NCBI GenBank assembly: GCA_030429545.1 | Contig: JAUIFF010000001.1 | Coordinates: 1,484,823-1,548,822 of the forward strand | DNA from: Polyangia bacterium | GTDB taxonomy: Bacteria; Myxococcota_A; Polyangia; Nannocystales; Nannocystaceae | Direction: 5' to 3' | DNA length: 64,000 nt | Part shown: positions 34,273 through 42,700 of the stretch, in pieces | Numbering within the stretch: position 1 is the first letter of the stretch | Layout of the letters: the number at the start of each line of letters is the position of its first letter | Program-made: the position numbers and the translations under genes | Notes under the pieces: model-generated | The model's input: the letters and a program-made list of their open reading frames with translations, nothing else | Databases searched by the model: none | What the model was told of the DNA's origin: nothing

Positions 34273-35241
34273 ATGAGCCGAACGTTATCGACCGCGATTG
34301 TCCTGGCCGGCCAGATGAGCTTAGGAATTGTTGCCTGCACCGAAGTCGGCGGCGGGGACTCGAGTGCAGGTGAAACAGGGGCTGGCCCAGAGCTCGAGCA
34401 GTACACTCCCGACCAAGCCAACTGGGAAACCTTCGCCACCAAACCGTTCGAAGGCGGTACCAACCAAGCCCACGACCCAGACGGTGTCGGCTGGATAAGT
34501 GCCGAAGATTGGGCTGCGGCCGCGTGGGATGGAACGATCTACAACCCGTCGCAAATGACACCAGAGGCGTTCGCAGCTGCGCTGTGTCCCAGTGTCGACC
34601 GTGTCCGAGGCATTCGCGCAGTGTTCTATCAACACAAGCCATTTGCCGACAACCAAAACCCCACCAAGGCCGAAGTTGACGAATGGCACCGGATTGCCAT
34701 CAATCACGTCCGAGCCCTGGTGGGCTACACAAGCGAAGACCGGCAAGTCAAAAAAGACCACTGCATGTTTGCCCGTGCACTTTGGGGTGATGAACGAAAG
34801 TTCACAACAATGTGGGATGCCCAGTATCCGGGAACCGAAGGCTCCGCTGCAGGACCCTGTCAGGGTTCAAACAATGCACATTGCGGAGCGAGCTTCATCC
34901 CCGACCCCGTCGACCAAGCCCCTTACCTGCCCGATGCTCACCCCAGCTGTACGGCCTAGGCAGGCTCGGAAGGCGTGTTCAGCGGACCAAAATCAAACAT
35001 CCCCTGGGCCATCAAATGGTCCCGAGGGTTTTGCAACACACTCCTCGCAGAGGGCTTTTGGGGCGGCCACGTCGGCCCATGGTTTCACCGCGAAAAATTC
35101 GGTTTCAGCTTCTGGGACCCGGACCCAAGCAACAATAACAACAACGCAATCCTACGAGCAAAATGGACCGGTCAATTGATGCCCAGTCTGTATTGCAACC
35201 CGGCTGAGCCCGAGTGCGATCCCGAGAATACAGGGCCTTGA
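34273..35241 (+). pseudogene. Secreted protein split by an in-frame amber codon
   Basis: The first part (34273-34959, 228 residues) has a signal peptide with a possible lipobox (GIVAC) and a Trp/Tyr-rich domain. It ends at TAG (34957-34959) after HPSCTA. The same frame continues without stop for 93 more codons to TGA at 35239, with composition like the first part (IPWAIKWSRGFCNTLLAEGF, WDPDPSNNNNN, YCNPAEPECDPENTGP). A single amber substitution or an assembly error best explains this; readthrough or two genes (GTG at 34975) are less likely. Family unknown. Confidence 0.7.
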
Positions 35242-35358
35242 TCCGGTTGTCCGCGGGGCTAAAGCTCGTGCCCCTCGGCGGGCGAAATCGTTCTTCGGGT
35301 ATGATGTTCGATGCCGTCCGGCACAACAGACACTTGACGCTTGCTATAGTTGCAATCG

Positions 35359-36330
35359 ATGCAACCCTCGGACCTCGCTACTTTAGCGACACTCAACGCG
35401 CTTCTTCAGGAAGGAAGTGTCAGTGCGGCCGCTCGGCGTCTCGGGCTCTCAACGCCCGCCGTCAGCCACGCTCTTGCGAAGCTGCGAACGCGCTTCGATG
35501 ATCCATTGCTTGTCCGCGCCGGCCGACGGATGGTCCTTACCCCGCGGGCACAGTCACTCAAACCCAAGGTCCGCGATGCAATCGCCACGGCGAGCATTGT
35601 TTTTGCTGAGCAAGAAGTATTTGAACCCAAACGGCTAGCCCGTGTTTTCACTGTGAGCATGACCGACTACATCCTCTTGGTGTTTGGATCTCAGATCGAT
35701 ACCGCGATTAGTCGAGGAGCACCGGGGCTCGACCTACGGGTGGTCCCAAACTCCGTGGAGGACCCACTACGCCTGCGCAACGGGGAGACGGATCTTGCCA
35801 TCGGTATCTACGGAGATCTGCCGCCAGAGCTCAAAACCAGGGTGCTCATTACTGAGCGTCTCGTTTGTGTCGTCCGCAACGATCACCCGACTGTTGGCCG
35901 TCGCCTCACGCTCGAACAATTTGTCCAGCTACACCACATTCAGGTTGCGCCACGCGGTCGCCCAGGTGGCTACCTCGACAATTTACTCCAACAACGCGGC
36001 TTTTGTCGGCGAGTCGTACGGGCAGTTCCGTACTTTCAAGTTGCCCTCGAGATGACCGCACGCACTGACCGAGTCCTGACTGTCTCGGAACGGATCGCCC
36101 GTCTTCTCGGGCCACAACTCGGGTTGCGCGTGTTGGAGCCCCCCCTACACCTCGAGCCGTTCGCGCTGAGTATGGTTTGGCACCCGCGGTTCGATGCCGA
36201 CCGTGCACACAGTTGGCTGCGCCAGCAGTTGCTCGAGGTGTCGCAAGCGATGGCAGCAATTAGCCATCCACAACACCGCAAGCGGCTCAGTCGCTCAAAT
36301 CCGACCGTAGGATTCCCATCTAAACGTTGA
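35359..36330 (+). CDS. LysR-family transcriptional regulator
   Basis: 323 residues. N-terminal winged HTH (about 1-60) with GSVSAAARRLGLSTPAVSHA; the effector-binding domain follows (about 88-300; LDLRVVPNSVEDPLRLRNGE, DLAIGIYGDLP). ATG 35359 is preferred over TTG 35350. It precedes a DJ-1/PfpI gene by 98 bp on the same strand and probably controls it. Confidence 0.93.
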   Translation: MQPSDLATLATLNALLQEGSVSAAARRLGLSTPAVSHALAKLRTRFDDPLLVRAGRRMVLTPRAQSLKPKVRDAIATASIVFAEQEVFEPKRLARVFTVSMTDYILLVFGSQIDTAISRGAPGLDLRVVPNSVEDPLRLRNGETDLAIGIYGDLPPELKTRVLITERLVCVVRNDHPTVGRRLTLEQFVQLHHIQVAPRGRPGGYLDNLLQQRGFCRRVVRAVPYFQVALEMTARTDRVLTVSERIARLLGPQLGLRVLEPPLHLEPFALSMVWHPRFDADRAHSWLRQQLLEVSQAMAAISHPQHRKRLSRSNPTVGFPSKR

Positions 36331-36428
36331 ATGTAGTGCAATGATACATTTCGTGATGTTCTATTGATACAAGTACTCAGATCGCCAATCCTAGCTCTCG
36401 GCACCGACATGGGTTGCCAGGAGCTACC

Positions 36429-37175
36429 ATGAGCGCGAATACAAACATCACCGATCAAGCACGCCGAAAAAAAATTCTCATGATTGCGGCAAACCCCGCG
36501 ATCTCGACAGTCAACCAGTTGCCCGTCGGATTTTGGTGGTCAGAGCTTACCCACCCCTACTGGGCGTTCACGGAGGCTGGATACGAGGTTGAGATACGCA
36601 GTCCAGATGGTGGCGCGCTCGTGGCAGACACGTGGAGTGACCCAGAAGATAGCAGTGGCTATTCTGCGTATGACATCCTGAGTTTGGGGTTCAAGAAGTC
36701 ACCGCAACATCGGGCCCTCCTCGAGCAGACGCAAAGTATTGAGCATGTCGATCCGACGGCATTTGATGCTGTGTTTCTCGTGGGTGGGCAATCACCGATG
36801 TTTACGTTTCGCCGCAACCAAACGCTCCAACGCCTAGTCGCCGATTTCTTTGAGGGAGGCAAGGTCACCGCACTTGTCTGTCACGCGACATGTCTGCTCC
36901 TCGAAACCAAACTCCGCTCTGGCGAACTACTGGTTCGCGGCCGCACATGGACTGGATTTTCTAACGCAGAAGAGCAATTCGCCGACAACTTTGTTGGCCA
37001 GCGGATTCAACCGTTCTGGATCGAGGAAGAGGCCCGCAAGCTCGAGCAAACAAACTTCGTTATCGACCAAGTGTTCCGGCCCTTTGCCGTGCGCGACGGC
37101 CTGCTGGTAACCGGCCAGCAGCAACACTCGGGCGCCGTTACAGCTCAGCTTGTGATCGACGCACTCGGCCGATAG
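36429..37175 (+). CDS. DJ-1/PfpI-family protein
   Basis: 248 residues. AGGAG lies five bases before this ATG. The class I glutamine-amidotransferase-like fold is shown by AFDAVFLVGGQSPMF and a nucleophile elbow ALVCHATC with Cys151. Size and pattern fit the Hsp31/ThiJ-like branch (chaperone, glyoxalase or deglycase activities reported in the family). In a run with a LysR regulator upstream and a zinc-ribbon protein 10 bp downstream. Confidence 0.9.
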   Translation: MSANTNITDQARRKKILMIAANPAISTVNQLPVGFWWSELTHPYWAFTEAGYEVEIRSPDGGALVADTWSDPEDSSGYSAYDILSLGFKKSPQHRALLEQTQSIEHVDPTAFDAVFLVGGQSPMFTFRRNQTLQRLVADFFEGGKVTALVCHATCLLLETKLRSGELLVRGRTWTGFSNAEEQFADNFVGQRIQPFWIEEEARKLEQTNFVIDQVFRPFAVRDGLLVTGQQQHSGAVTAQLVIDALGR

Positions 37176-37185
37176 GAGACGCGCG

Positions 37186-37689
37186 ATGGCCCCGGAAGAA
37201 TTTGTTGCCCTGGCTCTGGCTCAGCCAATTAATAGTGGCCGAGCCCAGTTTGGCTATGCAATGCGGGTCGCTTCGGGCAACCCAAACCCTCCGGGGCTAC
37301 TCGCTCTGACCTGGATTACCGGCAAGGATGCCAGCGAGCGCGAACGCATCCGAGCATATGCAAGAAAGTCGCTCGAGGATTTCCTCGCCCAACCGGGGTT
37401 TATCTCGATCGTGACTGGCTTCATAGGTCTACGCGGATTCACAGTGACTGCATGGGAGCACGAACAAGCCATGAAGCAGGCTCTTGGAAAGAGTCATGCG
37501 GTGGCGATGCGGGCACTGTTTGGCGAGAACTTTGTCGCCAGTGTGTGGACGAGCGTGTGGACCCCCGGCCGATTAAACCGGATGTGGATGCGGTGCATCG
37601 ACTGTGGAACACTTGTCGATGTCTCGGAAAACCAAACAGCGTGCCAAGTTTGTCAGGCTAGGTTGCCGGACCGGCCAGCTTTTTGGTAA
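37186..37689 (+). CDS. ABM-like domain protein with C-terminal zinc ribbon
   Basis: 167 residues, ATG 10 bp after the DJ-1/PfpI stop. The N-terminal 125 residues resemble a ferredoxin-like antibiotic-biosynthesis-monooxygenase or stress domain (LALTWITGKDASERERIRAY, FTVTAWEHEQAMKQAL). A short C-terminal zinc ribbon follows (CIDCGTLVDVSENQTACQVC, about 140-160). The fusion is unusual. Probably part of the LysR-controlled response. Confidence 0.75.
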   Translation: MAPEEFVALALAQPINSGRAQFGYAMRVASGNPNPPGLLALTWITGKDASERERIRAYARKSLEDFLAQPGFISIVTGFIGLRGFTVTAWEHEQAMKQALGKSHAVAMRALFGENFVASVWTSVWTPGRLNRMWMRCIDCGTLVDVSENQTACQVCQARLPDRPAFW

Positions 37690-37791
37690 GGGGACTTTAA
37701 AGTGCCCACAATACGATGTGTCTGAGGCCCCGAGCCACGTCGCCTCGGCATACCTGCACGTGCGTCGTTGCTCGGGAGCAGCCAAGCCGCA

Positions 37792-38340
37792 CTAGATCGG
37801 TTTCTTGCGAATCACCCCGGCACCGCCGCTCTTTGAGCGATACTTGTCTACACAACGATTAAAGATATCGTCGAAGGCATCCTTGAGTTCTGCCGGCGCA
37901 TTGTCGAGACCATTCTTGACACAAGCCGCAATCTTGGGACTGTTGCCCTGTGTGCACTTGATCTTGGTCATCGGCATCTTCTCTTCTTTTTTGGCGTTCC
38001 ACTGCTCGAGCGCATCTCCTGTTTGCAGTCGCTGCATAAACGCATCTTGGGCCGCCGCCATCTCGTCGCAGGCCTTCACTAGATCACCCGTCACTTTGGC
38101 CCCCTCCGGGATCAGAGCGACTGCATCGAGCGCGGAATCAAACTTCGCCTTCGCTTCCTTCTCGGCCTTTTGCTTGGCCTCGCGCTCGGCCTTGCGCTTG
38201 GCGAGCGCCTCCTCCTCTTCCTGTTTCTTGGCAGCCTCCGCCTCTGCAGCCGCTTTTTGCTCAGGGGAAGGACCCTTTTCGCCGCCGCAGGCAGTGGCTA
38301 GGATCATGGTGGTGAAGATGATAATGCTCGACCTGTTCAT
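37792..38340 (-). CDS. Lipoprotein with charged coiled coil
   Basis: 182 residues from MNRSSIIIF; lipobox LATAC at about residue 18. Residues about 28-75 are a Lys/Glu/Ala-rich coiled coil. The C-terminal domain (about 80-182) contains paired cysteines (VKACDEMA, IKCTQGN, IAACVKNG, NRCVDKY). The longer frame upstream is not convincing. Convergent with the zinc-ribbon gene. Function unknown. Confidence 0.75.
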   Translation of the reverse strand: MNRSSIIIFTTMILATACGGEKGPSPEQKAAAEAEAAKKQEEEEALAKRKAEREAKQKAEKEAKAKFDSALDAVALIPEGAKVTGDLVKACDEMAAAQDAFMQRLQTGDALEQWNAKKEEKMPMTKIKCTQGNSPKIAACVKNGLDNAPAELKDAFDDIFNRCVDKYRSKSGGAGVIRKKPI

Positions 38341-38655
38341 CGGGGCTCGCTTCGTCGTTGACCCCGCGACCATACCACTCCGCTCAGTGTTTGGCTGCCG
38401 GTTTATCGGTATCAAGCAACAGCTACCGGGCGACCCGCGCCCCTGCCCCAAACCATAAACTTATGTCCACATGCATCCGCGATTTTGCGGGGATTTGATT
38501 CCGGCAACCTTACCTCGGGACAACGAACGGTAAACGTGTAGACGCAATCAGATCCCCTCAACGAGTTGATCATGGTCAACCTCCGCGGTATTCGCATTTT
38601 GTCACCACCCTTTGGAAGAAGGCGGCCATCTGGTAGTGGCCCCAGGAGTGCCACT

Positions 38656-38685
38656 GCTGTGGCCGCACCCGAACCGGCTCCTAAC
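38656..38685 (+). repeat. 30-bp repeat, copy 1
   Basis: Identical over 30 bases to 39700-39729, the stretch downstream of the giant gene's stop. It joins directly at 38685 to a sequence matching the inside of the giant gene. Confidence 0.9.
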
Positions 38686-38728
38686 GAGTTCTGGCGTTCC
38701 AGAGAATGGGCTCGATGTGGTACCGCGG
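38685..38728 (-). pseudogene. Fragment duplicated from the giant crystallin gene
   Basis: 38690-38728 matches 40383-40421 at 38 of 39 bases, and cGAG before it also aligns. The source encodes ARGTTSSPFSGTPE near the C-terminus of the 3523-residue protein. In the copy the 650 bp that should separate it from the 30-bp repeat is absent, indicating a deletion in a duplicated copy. Confidence 0.8.
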
Positions 38729-38933
38729 TGCTGGTGTTGGGCTAATTGGGGAGCTTTGTGATATGGATCCCGAAGTAAGATCGATTCCCAAAAGCACTAG
38801 CCTAATCTCAGAGGAAACCAAAGGGTTAACCGAACTGCCTTGATGACCTTCAGCACGAAATCGGCCCGGCCGGGGCCCTCACGGTTGGGCCCCGGAAACC
38901 GAGTTGCTCTATCGTACTGTGAGCCCCGTACTG

Positions 38934-39473
38934 TTAGTAAATGCCAGGAAGTGAGGTACCAGCATGGACGAGAAGCGAGCGTATCCTGCGATGGTAAGGG
39001 ACCTTATACGTCGCGGTCATCACTCGCTCGTACTTTCCCGTGCACTTGGGTGAGTCAAAGTACATCCTGACTCCGTAATTGCGCGACATTAGTTGGATCT
39101 GGAGAAGCCGGCGACTATCTGTAAACCCCAGCTGCTCGAGGTGCTCTTCGGTGTAACGGCCTTCTTCAACCAGTTGACGAGGGGCCGAACTCGACATCGG
39201 GTAGTGGCCCCAAAATAGCAATGGCCCCCCTACAGGATCCGGGCGAACGACGAGGTGCGTGTAGTCGATCTCGGGGATTTTACCCGGCGGGTGAACCTCG
39301 TAACGCCTTTGGGGAAAATCCCCTCTCGCCAAGCAATACCCCCATTTGTATTGACGAATTGAGCGGATGGGAGCCCCGCCAAGTACCTCTTCGCGTTTGT
39401 ACCGACCAAGCTTCGTAAGTTCGACTCTTTCGCCCGTAAACATTTCACCTGTGAAAACTATGACCTTTGACAC
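38934..39473 (-). CDS. Small crystallin-like protein next to the giant gene
   Basis: 179 residues with a GTG start; GGAG lies seven bases upstream. The first 50 residues (VIVFTGEMFTGERVELTKLG, then IRSIRQYKWGYCLA) resemble a beta/gamma-crystallin motif pair like those in the giant protein. The rest is unrecognised (FWGHYPMSSSAP, VRMYFDSPKCTGKYERV). No signal peptide. Same strand as, and downstream of, the giant gene, but with its own 293-bp leader carrying a tandem repeat. Confidence 0.75.
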   Translation of the reverse strand: MSKVIVFTGEMFTGERVELTKLGRYKREEVLGGAPIRSIRQYKWGYCLARGDFPQRRYEVHPPGKIPEIDYTHLVVRPDPVGGPLLFWGHYPMSSSAPRQLVEEGRYTEEHLEQLGFTDSRRLLQIQLMSRNYGVRMYFDSPKCTGKYERVMTATYKVPYHRRIRSLLVHAGTSLPGIY

Positions 39474-39510
39474 AGCAATTCTCCTTTCGCTAACTGCACA
39501 TCATGCCAGC

Positions 39511-39559
39511 ACAGCATGCCCGTACAGCATGCCCGTACAGCATGCCCGTACAGCATGCA
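39511..39559. repeat. 13-bp tandem repeat in the leader of the small crystallin-like gene
   Basis: Three perfect copies of ACAGCATGCCCGT (39511-39549) and a partial fourth, each containing the palindrome GCATGC. They end about 25 bp before the ribosome binding site of the 38934-39473 gene, so copy number could alter transcription or leader structure. Confidence 0.9.
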
Positions 39560-39699
39560 CAACATTTCTCTATCCGTAACTCTACATTAAATAGTTCTTA
39601 ACGCAAACGAAAATTCCTAAGAAAAGACTGCGCCAATACTCGGATATATGAGCACCTCTACGCAACAGCATCCTGCTCCTGAGGCGTGCCGCTGCGTTC

Positions 39700-39729
39700 G
39701 CTGTGGCCGCACCCGAACCGGCTCCTAAC
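39700..39729 (+). repeat. 30-bp repeat, copy 2
   Basis: Second copy of the 38656-38685 repeat, 37 bp downstream of the giant gene's stop. The flank 5' of it is also similar in both places with an 8-bp indel. Confidence 0.9.
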
Positions 39730-39766
39730 CCGATTCGAGTGCGAACGATTGCGAGTTAAAACTCAC

Positions 39767-42700
39767 TCATGCATCTTTTGCCGCGATTCCTAGTCCGACA
39801 GCCGACGAAACAATGACCGTTGTGTTCGCTACACCAACTAAAGTGAACTTGAGCTTCCCTGGTTTGAGACTCAACTGAAACAAGGCCGAGCCCCAAGATG
39901 CTATGTCCTTTACACAATCTGCGACCCCAACCTCTTTGTCTTCGGCTATCGCTGTATCCCAGATGGTGTTGATGATGCCCAAACCTCCGGCGAAGAGGCC
40001 GCAGACTTGCGAGCCGAAATCGAACTCGTCGTCATCTTTACAAAGAGCGATTCCACCCGTAACAAGCCCGAGAAGTGTGCAGCCCCAAGAGCAATATGCG
40101 AGAAACCAGGAGCGCTCCGACACCTCCGAAAGATCGGTATTGGTGATCACCGCATTGAGATGCGGGCAACCGAGCACACCATCGTGAAGTATATCAAACA
40201 CGAAACACGCAACATCGATCCCCTTGGGAGTTTCTGCATCTTTAAGTGTGCCAAGAAGATCGAGAGGGTTGGTCACAAGCGCCCACGCGAGACCGATCCC
40301 GCGTAGTGCAAGGTCTCCGGCTGGGTTAGAGTCGTCGCTTTCGTCACTGTCGTCGTCGGAGTAACTGAGCGCCGCACCGAGCTCTGGCGTTCCAGAGAAT
40401 GGGCTCGATGTGGTTCCGCGGGCAATCTTGTAGGTCAGTACCGTCGGAATGGCTCCAATCAGTGTAAACACTCGAGAAAATGTCAGCCGTACTCCGAGGA
40501 TCCACTCCAACAGCTTGGTGACGATCGGAATCTCGATACGCACGTCGAGTACGGATCGGAGTGAGTCGAACAGCACTCCGACAACTTCCTTGCCAACATC
40601 GACCCCTGCCTTAAGGATATCGACGAAGATATCGACCACGCCGCCGACGAGGTTTCGCAAAATATCGAGACTTACCGCCTGAAGTGAATCAATACTTGCC
40701 ACTGTTTCGAGGATGATCGACAGTGCTTTTTTAGTACTGTCGAGCAGTGCATCTCCTAGAGTCGACAGTACATTGTCCAATGCACGAAACAGGGGTTCAA
40801 AGTGAACGAGTAGCCCATCGAACAGTTTTGAAAGCGGTTTTTGAACCAGGCTCAACAACCACATCAGCGGTTTCAAGGCCGTGCTCGCCCCGTCGCTGAA
40901 GCGCTGCATACCGCCTGCGACTGCCGAGCCGACCGATGAATTGTTCGACGCACCGATGGCTTTTCTCACCACGCTACCCATCTCGTCGACATTGTTACCC
41001 AGCCATTCGAGAGTTTTGACACCTCGGTATTTGGCGATATTGATGCCTTGATCGATCAGCGACATCATGTAGGTCGACGCCTCAAGAAAATCACCGAAGT
41101 CGAACAGGCCGAATAGGAACTTTACGAATTCAAAGATCTTTAAGCCGATGGCCTTGACGAAGTTCCAGATCGCTCGGACAGCCTCAATGGCCTTCTCAAC
41201 GACATACTCGACCACAACTTTGATACCATTAACAACAGTATCGATCATGTACTTCACACTTTGAAGCACACCATTGACGACCCGGAAGGTTGCGCTAATT
41301 CCCTCGCGTACAACCGTCCCAACCTTGGTAACACCTTCGGTCACCCATTCAATCGCCTCGGTGAAAGCGCCGAAGATGCTCTCCGCAAATTCGAAGACGC
41401 CAAAGCTCACAGCCATGTCTTCCGACTGCGGTTGCTGCTTCACAATCCCGGTCTGGGGGACGCTCAAACGCTGGACGATGGCATCACTTTCTGCACACTT
41501 GACCGCGTAGACGCCTGGGGCGACTTGTTCAAACACGGGTGGCGCTGGAACTTCGTCGTCGCTCTCATCGCTGAATGCCAGAACTGCGGTTGTCTCTGCT
41601 TCAAATCGTGCAGCCATTGCCGGAGCTGCGAGCAGTCGCAACATATCTTCAAGCCGCTTGCCATCTTCGTTCGTCTCGGCAATTCCTGCCCGTTTTTTGG
41701 TGGTCGCCGAATCCGAGTGGCCGTTTGTCAGCTCGTCTGCCGTCAGGCTGTAAATCTCCTGGATGAGGACATCGGAGGGCGAAACGATATTCCACTCACT
41801 TTCGCCCATTTGGGCGTGACGCAGGCGGATGATGGGCGCCGTCAGGTCCTCGAGTGCGAGGGCGAGACGGAAGTTACCTGTAGCGTCTGTTTGTAAAGTA
41901 AACGCCTTTCCCGTGGTGACAAAGAGTTGATTCGCTTCGGCAATATAGTCTCTATATGCGACCGCTTCGGACTCGAAAAGGACTTTCAGTTCGGCGTTTG
42001 GGATCGGCTGTCCATCCCGATCGAGAGCCTGTGCATCGACAATGAGCGCGGGTGGATTTTCCCCGGCTTCTGAGTGATCGGGAATGACGTCACAGGTGGT
42101 TCTAACCATCGCCCGCGCGGGTCTTGGGTTGAGGGAAAGTTTAAGGCCCGGCGCTTCGACAAAACAGATATCGTGGGTAGATGAAAAATGACTTTTAACC
42201 TCGTCGAGTCCGAAGCAACTCAGTAGACCTGTATCTTGCAACCTGCGATGCATGTCACGTCGAATGTCGGCGACCCGTAGCTCGCTACGCCATAGGCGGA
42301 GTTCTGCCATCGCCGCGGGAACCTCACCCAACAAGATCCGTGAGGAGTCCTTACGGACAGGTGGTATCCCATTCATTTCGCGCCCGATAAGCTCACCATT
42401 TCGGTACACAGCCGTGGCTCCACCTCGCTCTAGAACCACTGTTACGTGTGTCCAAACACCCGGAGTGAGCAGACTTGGAATCACCATATCTTGGGAGACA
42501 TTCTCGTCGTCGATATAGGTCAGACTGACCCGTCCATTTTTATCAGTTTCGATATCGAACCACGTGGTGTCGTCATCTTGCAGTTGAACAAGCTTTTTCG
42601 CGGTAGTACCCCAGCGCCTGTCAAGCTCGTGCTCGAGTTGTTCGGCGATCTCCTCCCCACAGAACACCTCTTGCACTATCTCTGCGTCCGTTGAGCGGAC

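Larger units (their letters stand above)
38341..38933. other. Mosaic of decayed crystallin-like and giant-gene copies
   Basis: 593-bp gap. Within 38620-38730, three pieces resemble other loci: 38626-38643 resembles part of the small crystallin-like gene (near 39197-39214; minus-strand frame reads WGHYQM against WGHYPM), 38656-38685 is identical to 39700-39729, and 38685-38728 nearly matches 40379-40421 inside the giant gene. The order fits the 3' end of a second giant gene plus satellite that lost internal segments. No intact gene remains. Confidence 0.65.

Noticed and set aside
34957..34959. Selenocysteine or pyrrolysine recoding at the amber codon
   Set aside because: TAG is not Sec, no tRNA-Pyl or Pyl genes are seen, and a nonsense mutation is simpler.
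39511..39559. Tandem 13-bp units considered as a CRISPR array
   Set aside because: Units are contiguous with no unique spacers and no cas genes are nearby.
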